Shown here piece after piece: positions 15,060 to 29,511 of a stretch of DNA of 64,000 bases. The number at the start of each line of letters is the position of its first letter. Position 1 is the first letter of the stretch. This DNA comes from Ecdyonurus torrentis (lineage: Eukaryota; Arthropoda; Insecta; Ephemeroptera; Heptageniidae). Location: positions 43,739,804 through 43,803,803 of the forward strand of contig OX439130.1 in NCBI GenBank assembly GCA_949318235.1. The letters run 5' to 3'. Under the pieces are notes generated by a model. It saw only the letters and a program-made list of their open reading frames with translations, did no database searches and was not told the origin of the DNA. The translations under genes were made by a program, and so were the position numbers.

Positions 15060-15282
15060 CTATAAATCTGGATGCCCAATAACCGAGGCACTTAAACCAA
15101 TGCTTCGGCCACCTCGCGTACGTAAACACGGGCAACATTAAGGGACTCCCAGTTCTAATGCCCACACCCACACCCACCCCAAGGTCCTCTCCTGGGCGGG
15201 CACGGACGCGACCCCACTAACCCTTAAACCAAACGTTACTGTTCGACTCGAGGCTGGATATACATTTATTATTATTATTATT
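15060..15282 (+). mobile_element. possible retroposon 3' end with (TTA)n tail
   Basis: A GC-rich island of about 200 bp (with CACCTCGCGTACG, CACACCCACACCCACCCC and CTGGGCGGGCACGGACGCG) ends in GGATATACATTTA and an (ATT)n run, then returns abruptly to AT-rich DNA. An island with a short simple-repeat tail is typical of LINE or SINE 3' ends. GTTCGACTC near the end resembles a pol III B box, but I cannot place an A box. The family is not recognised. Confidence 0.4.
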
Positions 15283-15730
15283 GATTCTGTATGTCTACTG
15301 GGTTTTCGTATTTACAATTCAGGCAGGTAAGACAGTCTGAAGCTTAAAGACTTTATATAAGGAAACTAGGCACCGATTTCACTTAAAATTTCGAGTTGTA
15401 GGGAGAAGATTATATAAAGATGTATTCATAGCAATTACTAAATTATATTGAGTTTAAAACTGTGATATAATAATAAACTGTGTACTAGACCATAGAGTAA
15501 ACAATACGTAGACAGAAAAATATGTAAAAATTGTAGGATTTTGTTCTTGAATATAACATGTACAAGTCTCAAATGTGTATATTGTATTATACATGTGTAC
15601 ATACCGTAATACTATACTGTACATATAATGAAATACACTATACATATACATATAATATGATGTTTGCGTTGACTCTATACAGTGTGGTTAGTAGTGTAAC
15701 AAAGAGGCATACAGTACACAATGCTTACAC

Positions 15731-15903
<173 letters not shown>

Positions 15904-16169
15904 CTCGTTTCTTCGCAACTCAAACTAAATTTACTATTCTTGTTGACAATGGTTTTAAACCGCATCAAAGTCAGACTTGACCATACCATGGGAAACGTCA
16001 ACATTACTTAATGTTTCAATTATATACATCATATTTATAACTTTTTACTATGAAAGAAAATTAATAAACGTGGATCAAATGTGAGCAACTTCACGGAAAA
16101 AAATGATGTGTTAAATCTAAGTACATAAGTATACTAACGCAAATAAGCCCGCGCCCTAGTACATGCGCG

Positions 16170-17110
16170 CAAGATCTGAGTATTATTGAGTAACCTGTGT
16201 CTCTAGCATAAGTGACGCCAAATCCCTAGCGCTGGATGTTATGCCACCTGCGATGTAGGAGGAGCGGTACCTAGCGTCAGTATAGTTTTTATGTCACCTG
16301 AGATCTAGGAGGTGCGGCACCTGACTGCCAGCGCGGGCTGTACTACATCTGCCGCGTGCTTCGATCTAGTTTAGCGACAAAAAATGGCCACCACGAAAAG
16401 CAGCCGATTTTCACTAAAATGGCTATTCTTTGTGACATTGTCGGAGGCAAAGAAATTAACAATTTAATTAAAAGTACCAGCTTTATAACATTGCTTTTAT
16501 TTTTTAAATTAACAAATGTATCATAAAAAATTAATGAATAGTAAATTTTTTATCCAAAAAAGAAAAATGAAGTAATCGCATCTAAGGATAGACCTCAAAA
16601 TAGCTAGGCTCAGTAAATAATTTATGTCTTTAATTAAAAAATTTTCATCGACCACCCGAGATCTGCAGCAACAGCCACACAATATTATGATCCCAAGTCC
16701 CCGGTATAATTTATTATGTATTTATCATTATCAATAGTAATACAAAATTACTAAAATGTAATATTAATTAAAGCGCTATATTTATTTCCCTAAAAAAATT
16801 ATTATTGATGCTCTAATAAAATAATCATTTAATATTTGGCGTTGAACAATTAACGCAAGCAACAAAATCAATTTATATATCATTCAAAAAAATATTTATA
16901 ATTTTATTTTACGCCTTTTACGCCATTTTGCGGTTAAAAACTAAATCTAAGTATTATAGTGCTTGCCTCTATACTTTTCGTGAGGATACAATTCCACCCG
17001 ATCGGGAGTCTAGACCTCCTTACCTTTAGTTTATTCCTCCTTACACCAGGTAGGCGCGAGGTTAGTATAGCGACCTCCTAGATACAGGTAAGAATTGTAC
17101 CTATTGCAAA
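16170..17110. repeat. degenerate GC-rich repeat region with ACCTG-ATCTAGGAGG units
   Basis: Two direct units of about 51 bp (16244-16294 and 16295-16345) share CACCTG(C/A)GAT(G/C)TAGGAGG. A unit on the opposite strand lies at about 17073-17095 (CGACCTCCTAGATACAGGTAA). GC content falls between these ends. This could be an old foldback element or satellite remnant. GTACCTATTGCAAAACACAGG at about 17098 recurs in the element at 45272. Confidence 0.45.
16384..16467 (+). CDS. short unassigned open frame, 27 codons
   Basis: An ATG in a strong animal initiation context (AAAAATGGCC) opens a 27-residue frame with a basic start and a hydrophobic middle (WLFFVTL). It directly follows the GC-rich block at 16140-16380, the position expected of a leader or first exon. 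There is no homology I can name and the frame is easily chance. A spliced first exon would be the alternative. Confidence 0.12.
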   Translation: MATTKSSRFSLKWLFFVTLSEAKKLTI

Positions 17111-17249
17111 ACACAGGATAGTTATACTAGCTTTATACCTGGAGTTGGGAGATTTTTCGTTCCGTGTTCTTGATTTTAAAATTTCTTAGTATTGCATAGC
17201 TATTAAATTTCTTAGTAGAAATCTCGTTAGATTTTATTATAGTAGTTAG

Positions 17250-17572
17250 TATATAGGGTGTATGTGGATGACGTCATATTTAATGCTCTTGGAGGCCATA
17301 CTGGAGTAGTAAATAACATTGCTCAGCAGAGGACAAACTTTGTTTAAGGCAATTTTCTTTGGGAAATCGGTTAATTTTTTCTTATTGTTATTTTTCTCAC
17401 GTACTTGAGATACTAATTCATCATATTTACAGCATCAATACTGTCAAAAATATTGCATAGTGTTTTTAAACTGGTAAAATGAGTTATTTTCCTATGCCAA
17501 CCATGTTATTGAGTTATTTAACATGGCGTTGACTTTAACATGAATGCATAGACCCTATACTTACGACAATAT
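17250..17572. mobile_element. possible MITE with GTATAGGGT termini
   Basis: Outer ends read GTATATAGGGTGTATG (left) and CATAGACCCTATAC (right), a short imperfect inverted pair about 320 bp apart. TGACGTCA sits at 17269-17276, near the left end. The interior arms do not obviously pair, so this is weaker than the A, B and C families. Confidence 0.35.
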
Positions 17573-20377
17573 ATTACATTTTTACGTGTATGTTGCAATT
17601 GAATTTATAATCGAATTTTCAATCGAAACCAAAGTATGATTTTTTTATAAATTGATATATTTTGAACATGTACACAACATAAATGAAGGATTAATTAGAG
17701 GGAGAAAGAGAAGGAAATACCATGCAAAATAAAAAATCATGATAAAATTACAAAACTGTCCGTGTTGCATCAAAATGTTCCATGTAAAGTTATCGTAAAA
17801 AACGTTATATATGTTTCATCTATACATACGATTTCTATAGAAGCAGATAAAATATTATACTTAACTTTTCCATGGCATCTTTACAAGAAACGTTTCAAAA
17901 CATTTTAACGCAACAACAAATACATAGTTCATAAGAAATTTTGCTGAGGTTTCTTGTACAATAATACTTGCTAGAAAAGAAAAAGAAAAACTGCCCTAAA
18001 TGTCATTCTACTGTACTATAACATTTCATCGTTTTCCTAGTAGATATAATTTAACAGGAAGCAACGTTTAAAATAACTTTGCAATTTTTATTACATTTAC
18101 TTTATACCCTACTATGTTAAACAAATAGACAATATTAATCATTTATTTAATATTATTTTGATTGTAATAACCATATTTGTATTACATTATAATTTAATTA
18201 TTCAGACTGTTGTGATAGTTCATTTATTTTAATATAGTAGAATTAATAATTGATAATTTCAATTTTTTTTGTGGTTTAGTAATTAATAATTGGTGAATGG
18301 ATGAAATTTTATTATTAACCAATTTACAAACTAATTTACTATATATTTTTTTAATATAGTATACGATATAATAAACTCTATACATTATATATTTAAATTT
18401 TGAATAACACTTCTACATTTATTGCTTACAATTTAGCACAAATTTATTTTATTGCTTAAAATAATTTTTTTTTCTGAAGAAGCTTAAAATGTCAATTTAT
18501 GTACCATGTATGTGCAATTTTAGTGTTGCAATTCAGTCTATAATTGTATATTGTAATTTCAAATTACATAACATCGTTTGCTTTATTATTTTTTGTTAAT
18601 ATTTTCTTCTTTGTTTAAACAGATTTGCAACGTAATAAAATCTAACATCGTTTATCATATTTAACTATAGAGTATAATACTAAAATATAATATGTAATAT
18701 AATAATATGTATATAAAGTATACGTTAAATTAATTTAAATTTCTGGAAAAAAAAAATTTAAATAATACAAAGTACTATAACAAACAAATATTTTTGAACA
18801 ATCACATTCCAAGAAGTTGTATTTATTTGTTTTAAATGATTTAAAAAAAAAAAAAGTAAACTAAAAGAACTGTAGTTATCTAAAAGTAAATGATATTAAA
18901 AATAGCAATAATAGTGCATCTAACAGTAAAAGTTCAAATAAAAAGGGGAAAAAAAGAAGTTGTAATCATATTATTTGTAATATCTTATTTATATAGTAAA
19001 TCATCTTATATGATACAATAAAATTCAATCTATTCTTTACATGACATCGTTTATACATATTAAACATTTATAGCTTGACTTTACTACAATATTGAAATGC
19101 CTTCCGTTTCTCTCTTTACTACTAACTCTCTTTTACACCATAACCACATTTAACAATAAGAATGAAGTTAAATTTATCAGAGCTAAAAGTTATAATATTA
19201 TAGAATGTTTGAATAGTATCTTACATATTATATTGGCTACTACTACTTTTGGAATACTTTGCCTACTCTATATCTAAACTACCCCCTTTAAAAAAAATAA
19301 AATAAAAAAAAGAGTTCTTTTATACAAAAGTAAAGCCAAAAATGTTCACTGTATAGAGGAAGTTGGTATAAGTTTATATCTGTAAGAAAGGGGTTTTATA
19401 TATATATGGAACTGAGGGACTTTGTTATATTATAGTAGTAGTTTGAGGACCAGTAAAAAGGGCAAAGCATAATGGATATTATGTTGAGAGAGAGAGAGAG
19501 AGAGAGGACAAGAGGGAGCAAAGTTCTTGGCAAGTTATTTCTTGACAGAAAGTCTTATGGGAGTTTTCTATATATTTTGTAGTGTAGTGAGAATTTACTA
19601 TTCTCCTTGAGAAACTGCATTCATCACGAAAGCTATATAGAAAACATGCATGTAGAAAACATAGATATAAGATTTGACGTTGAGCAATGTGGTCAAGACC
19701 TTTATATCATCAATCTACTAGACACCCTTATAATATAAAATTTATTGTTAAATAAACAAATAACTGTCTTCAATTTTTACTTCTTTGAAAAAAAATGTTA
19801 TGAATATTTTATTATAGCAATTTTTCTTACCCCCCATTCCAATTTTTTTTTTACAACATAACATGAATGTATTATGTTTATATTTTTTATATGGTTTCTT
19901 TTGTTTCTCAAGCAATTTTTTATAGGACGTCACTTGTAAGTATATTATTATTTTCTCTGTGTTAGAATTAAAAGGATTCAAAAATGAGAAACTTCAGACG
20001 AATAATATAATGGAAATCAAATAATAAAAGTAGATAAATAATTGAATAAGTTCTTGCATACTAGTTCTTGGTCCAAAAAAACAAACTAAAATTTGATTTG
20101 ACCATACAAAATTCTGAATAATGTAATATTTACATAATAATATTGTAACATGTTATAATATTGGTAAGATCCATGCAAGTTATTGTTAAATAAAAAAAGT
20201 TCTTATTTTCAATAGCATTCTATATATACCCTGAAATTGTTATGACACGAAATGATTTGAAATAATATTTAAAATGACAACAGATGACTAAAAATCAGGA
20301 TAATATTCTGATTAGGTCATCTTCTATGAATATTTTTAAATTGTGGATCCTTTAGGCTATTTTTAAACTATTTCTTT

Positions 20378-20448
20378 AGAACCGGTTCTCGGAACCGCTT
20401 CGAAAAAAAGTGGTTCACAGCGGTTCTCGGAACCAGTTCCGGTCCCTG
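20378..20448. mobile_element. hAT-like terminal remnant
   Basis: Two copies of CGGTTCTCGGAACC-type sequence about 40 bp apart, ending in CCAGTTCCGGTCCCTG. Read on the minus strand this begins CAGGGACCGGAACTGGTTCC, a typical hAT terminal inverted repeat. No partner end is visible nearby, so it looks like a solo end or internally deleted copy. Confidence 0.5.
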
Positions 20449-20698
20449 ATTTTTACTTTTTATCTAGTTTTTATTTTATGCGATAAGAGAAAAAAGTGTC
20501 TCTTTACCATGTATTATCAAAATGCTGTTGTGAAAAACTTTTTACTCTAAAAAAATCCATTTGATATATTAAACTTAAAGTAATTGCACTCAACATAATA
20601 GTGTCAATCTCAACTCTTTTCCTATATATGTATTTTTTTTTTCTGTTCGTGTTAAGAAACTTTTTCCTCCAGTTTATTATTTTTCTGGGTCATTGTTA

Positions 20699-20700
<2 letters not shown>

Positions 20701-20730
<30 letters not shown>
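20701..20730 (+). repeat. poly-T, 30 bp
   Basis: Pure T run. Confidence 0.9.
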
Positions 20731-20733
<3 letters not shown>

Positions 20734-21036
20734 GCGACAGCAAAATGTGCGTCATATTTACGACCGGCGTGTACAGCAAACTACAATAAAAACGTAATAT
20801 TCAACTATTGCAATTTTTTATTTATTACCTTGCTAAAATATATAAAAAAATCATAAAAACAAGAAAATAAAATCTCAAAAAACTGTAAATATGGACATAA
20901 AAATTGTACTTTTTTTTTTCTTTTTTAGATATAAAATTTGACACGCAAAATACATACACAATATTTTCCTCTTTTTTCAAAAAAATGAATCGGCGGATGT
21001 GTTTTTATATTGATACATAGGGAAAGTTGCTGAAAA

Positions 21037-21199
<163 letters not shown>

Positions 21200-21535
21200 T
21201 TATATACGCGTAAAAACTTATGCTATAATATTTCTGTACATTTCGCATCGATTGCATTGCAAAAGCTGTTTGAAATTTTTTTAATATGTTATTTGCAGAG
21301 ATGCAGGTATACGTTTTGCTAACAAGTACGAGGGTTTTAATCACGAAATGTATTTTTTGGCAAAGAAAGTCTCAGAGACTTGTTCATACCTGTTTTTTAT
21401 TATTATGAAACCAACTTGAAAAAAATATAGCAAATAACTTGCTTATAGAAAAGCATATTTTAAAAATGTTAAAAATAATGCTCACTTTGATACATACTGT
21501 TGCCAGTGAATATTAGGGGGGGGGGGGAATGTCTT

Positions 21536-21610
21536 CTTTTTTTTTCTTTCTTTTTTCTTTTTTTTTTTTTTTAATTTATTTTTTAATTTTTTTTTTTTTT
21601 TTTTTTTTTA
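21536..21610 (+). repeat. T-rich tract after a 13-G run
   Basis: G13 at 21515-21527 is followed by about 75 bp of T runs with few interruptions. Confidence 0.85.
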
Positions 21611-22351
21611 GAAAAATATTTAGATAATATTTTTGAAAGATTGTTTGTTTGACACGTACAAAAATAATTGACATATTTGATATAATACTTTCATTTCATT
21701 CAATTTATATTTTATTTTTTAGCTACTATGAACCATCTGAGCAAATATTTTTTAAGTAATGTAAAAGCATTTTATAGCATTGAACCTCACGTATTACTAT
21801 TTAAAATTTGGAGAGGTGTAAATTTCTCACATTTTTTAGGATACCTTTACTAAATTTCCATACAACTTACACAAGAAAAATTACGTTTTCCACCTTTTTC
21901 CCGATATTTTTTTATTGCCAATAAATTTGATTACATGCTAATTGCATTTTTTTAAATGAAGGATAAAATTAAATAAAAATTAACTTTATATTAAAAATAT
22001 ATTAAAATATTAAACTAAAACATTTTAATTTATGCCAAACTGATGGAAAAGTATATAAAAAAAACATTTTAATTTAATATTTTAATCAAGGAGTTGTCTA
22101 TTAAAAAAACTGATTTTTCCATGGATTTCAAAGTGAAATAATTTAAATTTAAATAGTTTAAAAATAAAGAGAGAGAATATTAGCTTTGGAATTACTGATA
22201 ATGCGGTACTTTGCGTTAATTCACGTAGAAAATAATATTTAAACTCTAGAGTAAAATTAGAATTGAAAAATATTTTATTCATTCAATAATCCCTCTAAAT
22301 AAAACTCAGTATTGAAAGTGATCGTTCACCTGTGAAATTAAAGTACATCAC

Positions 22352-22434
<83 letters not shown>
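22352..22434 (+). repeat. (GA)n with two GAAA interruptions
   Basis: An 83-bp array. Confidence 0.95.
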
Positions 22435-22435
<1 letters not shown>

Positions 22436-23588
22436 GCCTGTGCATTGAATTTCAAACCAATAACTCATCATAATCTAAAATATGGTTAAACTTACAAACA
22501 ACTTTGTACTGATATTTTCGCACATTTTACACCAAGATAAATTTTGCATACCATAAAATAGAAGATGAATTTTAATTTTAGTTATATCTTTAAATAAAAT
22601 CAGTAATTTTTTATACATTTTTCACATAATTTTAAATTTCTTTATTGTTTGAATTTATAAAATAGAAAAATAATAGAACATTTCATATTTTCTCGTAATT
22701 TGAATTTTTGTACCTATAAATAATTATATTTTCACCCGAACCTTTTAAATTTAAATGCGTAACTTTGTATTATTTTAATTATGTAGTTTTGAAACTTATA
22801 TTTCCTTATAAACTAGAAGTAAATCGCTGCTTAGTTTGAGCTAATATAAATTTAATTATAGAAATATTTAAATTAGTTCAAAACAATTAACTTTCTAAGA
22901 TGCTTCTTATATTATTTTAGTTTTTTTTTTAAACAAAAGACCAATTTGTATGGTTTTAATCGTATTTTGGTTTGTTCCGTCACTTTAATCAATATTAAGT
23001 TAAAATTTTTCTAAAACATAGTTGTTTATATTTCGGTAAACCCATTAATTCCCAAAGTGAATAGACAATGAGGATTAAAATTTTAATCATCAACAACTTG
23101 CACTAGTATAATATATTAACTATAATAATATGTTAAAATATATATATTGTATGTGTTTATGATATGCAACAGTAGTTTAAACTTTAGTGGCAAATAGACA
23201 GGTGACAAAACCACATTGAAATCACTGGGGGGTTGGAAATACATGACCTTCATAAGGGAAAACCAGCAAAGTGACCGCATGAGTGCACAACATCACTAAT
23301 TCAAATCTAGAATACAAGAGCTCTCTCTCTCTCTCTCTCTCTCTACCGCTAATATTTGCAGTTTATTCAGAGTAATAGAGAATTCACGTTTACCTCAGCC
23401 AAAAGCATTATATGCGTGAACTGAATAGACAAGAGGCATGTAGCTATGAACAAAACTATGCTTACATACATTGCATACTTAATCAAATTATCCAATGTTT
23501 AAATAAAAATTGAATTAATATTGCGTAACACATTTATAAAATGCAACATGATATATTATTTTAAATTTTATTTCCTGTTATTTTAAAT

Positions 23589-23592
<4 letters not shown>

Positions 23593-23681
<89 letters not shown>

Positions 23682-23697
23682 TATATATATATATATT
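23593..23697. repeat. (TA)n, about 105 bp
   Basis: TA array interrupted once by AAAA near 23676. Confidence 0.95.
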
Positions 23698-24234
23698 TTA
23701 TTGATGCATATTATGTATAAGGTTATTTTTACACTGTATTTCTCAATAATTATGTAATTAATTATTAAATCATATTTATTAGTGTGATTTTTACATCACT
23801 AAAAACGTAAAATTTTAAAAGTAATAATAATAACTACAATACATATTTTTCTTCAACTAATAGTTCATTAGTATCACTTTTTTGGACAAGCTTTTAAAAT
23901 TCAGGTTTTGTTACTCTTTTACTCTGTTGGCATAATATGATGTTCTATTTCAATTGGGAATTTTGCAATGCTTTAAAGTTTATTTCTCTCTCTCCTGTCT
24001 CTCTCCCTCCACCTTTCTCTGTCTGTTTATATCTTTTTCTCTCTCAAAACCCTAATTTATACATTAATACTCGTAACTCAATTTTTTCCATGTCATTTAA
24101 CTGTGACAGCTAAAAGCTAAAATCTCTTTTACAATTTAGGGAAAAAACAGCTTTTCTGTCAATATAAACGAAAATTTGACATTATAATGGACAAATATTT
24201 GTTTCCATGTTCAGTGAATTTAAAAATTGTGTGC

Positions 24235-24267
<33 letters not shown>

Positions 24268-26142
24268 TGTAATAATTTGTTGTTTTTTTTACCTTATTTC
24301 TGTTTTCAACTTTTATTTCATATAAAAAATGTGTACTTTGTAACATCACAAAAAAAAATGTATTTATTGTCGGTTTCCATTATAAACAAACAGTAAATTT
24401 AGAATTATTTTGTATGTTTGCATATATATTTATCTATCAGTAACAACAACAAATAAAATTTGTTAAAAAAAAAAAAGAAGTTTATTGAAAAAATATATAG
24501 ATATCAAATAATTTCTATTTACCTGCCACTAAATATTTGATACATATAATACGTATACTGAATAAAAAAAAATTATGAAAAAAAAAAAAAAAACACTGCA
24601 ATTTTTTAATGATATAATATGTAAATTAATATGTATAGTAAAAATATATTTAATAATTTAAGTATACATAATTACTTAAATTTTGATAGCTTGACGTAAA
24701 AAAAAAAATCAACATTTCTTTGAATCTATAACTTTTTGCACAGCCTTTTACTTTTTGTACCTTTTACACGTGGAATTTTCTTGCGGAAAAATCTTTATAA
24801 ATTTGATACTTATATAGAAATTTATTATTAATTATTTTTCCAGTACTTTTTGAATTATATTTTTATAGACGATAAACCTACTCTTTTGTGTAATAAATCT
24901 GGCATCATGGACTTATTTCATATTTTGATTTCACTGTAGGTTAAAATTTATATCAGTAGACACCAAAAAAAAAATAAAATGGGTTGGAAAAACTCATAAA
25001 TATTTGATGAAATGTGACGAAAAAAAGTACGTAACATAATAAAGAGCTCTCTATGTATCAAATTTTAAAATATGAGTGACGCTTGATTGTGACACTTTTG
25101 TTTTATGATTGTGGTCACTAAAATAACCACATTAAACAGCTGATTCATTTGAGTTGATTTAAAAATATATATATATAATAAAAAAATAACTCAGCTATGA
25201 TTTACCACAAGCTTATGTCACGTATAAATATTTTTTAAACTTTTGATATTGAAGTCCATTTCAAACATTATTTCTACCCATTTCTGTTCTATAATTTATA
25301 TGATATTATGTCATATAGAAGTACGTATAATTATGAATTATTGTTATTATGAAATGAATGTGCAATATAATAGATAATAATAATTCCTTGATTTTATGTA
25401 TTTTATGTTGCTATCGTGTCATTATTTTAATTATAGTTGATGTATTGGTTGAATTTAGATACATGTATAATGTTAGCCGAAAGAGTTACAAAAATTATAA
25501 AAATATATTTAGTAGCAGATTTCAACGTCCCATATCCTCATTTGAATTAAAAAAAAAATCATTTTTTGCCGTTAATATTGATATATGAATTGTCATCTTA
25601 TCACGTAAGAATTATGTGTTTTGTTTTATCATAATTTGGTTTTAACGACTGCATTCATGTTCTTGGAGCTGTGTACTGCGATAGGCATTCACAAGCAGTG
25701 AGGGATTTTTTTTTGAACTACTGCGCTGAGGCAAGAAAATATTAATATACGTATTGCAACCTAATTAAAAATATATGTGTCTCTGCCAGACTTGTTCACG
25801 TTACTGATTTTTTTTCTAACTTCGTTACGTTACTCACTACTTAAAAAAAAGAAGTTACAAATGACCTGGTAACTTGCAACTAAAATAACGAAAACTTATG
25901 TTGTAAACTTTTAATTGAGCTAATCATTAAAACAAACTTAAATTTTAATAACTATAGTTACTTCAATCTTTTTTACGAAGACGAAAATATTGTAAATTAC
26001 AAAATAATTATATAATTTTGAGCTTCTACAATAAAATACTTTTTTGTTTTACCATCTACTGATTAACTGTGTTTTACAGAGTGACTTTTCAGTGCAGATT
26101 TATTTTTGCTACGGTCAAAAGTAAATTTGCTGTATAGCATAT

Positions 26143-26458
26143 TTAAAGGCGTAGAACACCTTGAACAAAAAAGGTGCGTAATATCCTAACAAACCTGATA
26201 ATCAACGTTGATTTGGCCGGAGTCATTGATTTCTAATTTATTTTTCATTCACAAAATGCCACTGCCGGTCACTGACGTAACAGCTCGCCTGGTCCACGCG
26301 CAAGTAAACCGGGCGAGCTGTGACGTCAGTGACCGGTAGCGGCGTTTTGTGAATGGAAAATAAATTAGAAATCAATGACTCCGGCCAAATCAACGTTGAT
26401 TTTCAGGTTTGTTAGGATATTACGCAACTTTTTTGTTCAAGGTGTTCTACGCCTTTAA
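26143..26458. mobile_element. foldback MITE, family A copy 2
   Basis: A 316-bp near-perfect palindrome, much better preserved than the copy at 3202. It is bounded by TTAA, with terminal inverted repeats starting AGGCGTAGAACACCTTG. The arms include TTTGGCCGGAGTCATTGATT and its inverse. One full TGACGTCA lies at 26321-26328; the matching site on the left arm has decayed to TGACGTAA. The higher GC content and arm identity suggest a fairly recent insertion. There is no coding content. Confidence 0.88.
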
Positions 26459-28259
26459 GCTAACAGTCTCTTCAGTCTCTATTTTCTGTATGTTCTTTAT
26501 TATATAATATAAAAATCAAACACTATATAGTTCTACTATTATGTATTGAGCTATTAAGGATCTTTCAGATTTGCTGATCTTACATAATAAGTAATTTTAT
26601 TTGTGTCATGTATATGACCTCCATATTGGAAACATCTTTAAAGAACTTTTGCTTGCACATCATATATTTTAAACGTGAAAGAAATGTTTCATAATATATT
26701 ATATACAGTATATATTTAAAATGTTTGTAGATTATCTCTAACTATTTCATTTCATTTCTTTAAATTTATGATTGCTACGTGACAAACGTAATCATTTTTA
26801 TTTCATTTAATAAAACATGTCATAATAATAAATTTAAAAAAAAAAAGAAGAAATATGTCAAACCATCAAAAAATATTAGTTTTAAATTTGATTTTACATT
26901 ACAACACATACTTTTTTATATTTATATCCCTTTTTTCTTCATCATAATAAAAGAACTTTTTACATTTAAGAAACATACTTTTTTATTACATCATTTTTTT
27001 ATGTTAGTTTAAGCAATAAGATTTTTTTATATATTTTATACTTTTATGATTTTTTATACTAGATATTAATTTTTTCATTTTTTTATATTAACTAAAATAT
27101 ATAGTTTCCTTTTTAGAATTAAAAAAATTGCAATATTTAAAAAAAAAGAAGCACTTTAATTTTATAGTTATTTCTATAATAGAATCATTCGTTTTAAAAT
27201 TGCTGGAATAAATAATGATAAAAAATAAACTACTTTTTTAAGTGTGAAGATGTGATTTTTTTCCACAATACTGCAGTATTTTCAATATTTTGTCATCTAT
27301 AAAAATTGCACATAAAACTATTACAAAGAGTTAAAATAATACACATAAATCTAAAAACTCTGTATTTATTTATTTATTTATTAGTCCTGCAATGCTTTAA
27401 AATTGACAGCGTTAATTTTTTTATAAAATAAATTACATCCCAGTTAAATACGTAGATACTTCATAGATGCTTAAAGATTTGTAATCTTTTGGTTCAAAAA
27501 ATTGTTTATAATATACTAGATGGTAATATAGTAAGTTTTTTTCATCAATTAAATTTTATGGTTTAAGTAGATTAAAAACTTCAATTGATGAGTTTCTAAT
27601 TACATTTCTCTATTGATTTACGATACGAAATAAAAAAAAAGAAAGATAATAAAATTGCTTTAGTTAGCGAATTGTTATCTGTAAGTATTGGCTACGTTTG
27701 CAAAGATATATTATACAATTACTGACCTATCTACAAAGCTAGTTACTTTATACAGTATGTACATCATACGATATTTCTTTTGTATTCAGTGAGCTTTTTC
27801 TGTTCCTGAGATAATTTTGTACTTACGATAAAGAAACTACACACCTAACGATAAATCTTTTTATTTTATTCATATAAAAAACATTCCTATTTTTCAATTT
27901 CTAATAAGTGTTCTACAACAACTACTAATATAGTGAAATTTTGAGCTACTATCCGTTCTCTACGAGCCGAGAAAAGAATGTACATCCGGTTTGAGTGAGA
28001 CGAAAACATCCCTCGCAAAGCGGTATGAGCATTGATTTTAACGAAAGGGTTATAGATACGTTCAGATCATTACGAAGTCAGTATTATTATGGAGCTATCT
28101 CGCCATTTTAATTGATATTACGGGTCAGGTGTGAACCTCCTAATTTGTGTAGCTCAGCATACATAGTCCCTCTATATGTTTTACGTCATTTAAAATTATA
28201 CATTTATTACTCACGTAGTCACGATGTGGTCTTCGTTTCTCCTGCATGATATAATATCA

Positions 28260-28351
<92 letters not shown>

Positions 28352-28908
28352 CTATCTCCAAGTCTGGACCTAAGCCAACTCACCACAATGCACGAAAGAA
28401 AGCACAGGAAAACATCACACAAACTATAAGAAAACATCACACCAGAAAACTATGATTCAAAAATTATAACTATGGTTCCTCATGTTAAAAAAAAATAACA
28501 TATTGACCTATCATAATAAATTAACACGAAAAATCCCCTCTAACATGAAATAACTTACAATTTTGTAAAACTTTTAGTACATATCTTTATTGATTCATTG
28601 GACAATACATCATTGATTCTCTTCTTTTTTTTATATAATATAAAGTTATGATACGTCACTAAATATTTATACAATAATAATTCACAATTTTCAAAATATA
28701 AATATAAACTCAGTAAATTTTAAATAATTAAAATATATATCACATCTATAAATCAAAATAAAATATTATTTTTATTTATAACTTTTAATTTTTGTTCAAT
28801 TAATAATTTATAATAAAAGAGCATTAAGAGTTATTATTACAAATTTAATAGCTCAACTTCGTAAATATAGCTGACTATAAAAGTTTTATGAAGACAAAAA
28901 AAAAATTG

Positions 28909-28944
<36 letters not shown>

Positions 28945-29511
28945 GACATTTAATTTGCTGACGTTTGCGAAACCACAAAATATAAAAAATTAGAGTAGCA
29001 ATTAATTTAATTAATAGTTCTCTTTATATATATAATGTTCTTCTCTCGTTAAATGTAATTTTCTGTGTAATTTATATTATTAAAAAAATAAGAAGTTTTA
29101 ATTATACATTACGTAATATTATGGTAGTTTTTTACGTAATTTATTTAAAATGAAAGGCAAAATATTTAAATATTATGAATGATAATGTTGATTCATAAAT
29201 CACTTTCACTAACCCTAAAAAAAATTTGCTATTATTTCTATTTATTATCATATTTAAAAACAAAACACATGAAAAACTAAGCAGTACGTATGACTATTAC
29301 CATCATATGCCTTTGTAAAACAAAAACATAGCAAGAGTATAGACTTTCATTATCTCAAATTTCTACATAAATATAGTGAATTTTGTTGTTACTATCCGTA
29401 CTAGTTTAAGACAATACTGTAGAGTTTGTAGATACTAAGAACTGGAATCGTTACTACATGGTCTGCTTGAATTTAATACTGCATTATCGTTTCACTTTAT
29501 CTCATATATCT
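26459..29511. other. gene-less stretch with one GC-richer island
   Basis: 27955-28150 is GC-richer (it contains GAGCCGAGAAAAG and CATCCGG) with no stable open frame; it may be regulatory or an old repeat. A short (TATT)n lies at 27361-27382. Confidence 0.5.
28265..28348 (+). repeat. (CT)n, 84 bp
   Basis: Uninterrupted CT array. It follows a GC-richer, unassigned segment at 27955-28150. Confidence 0.95.
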
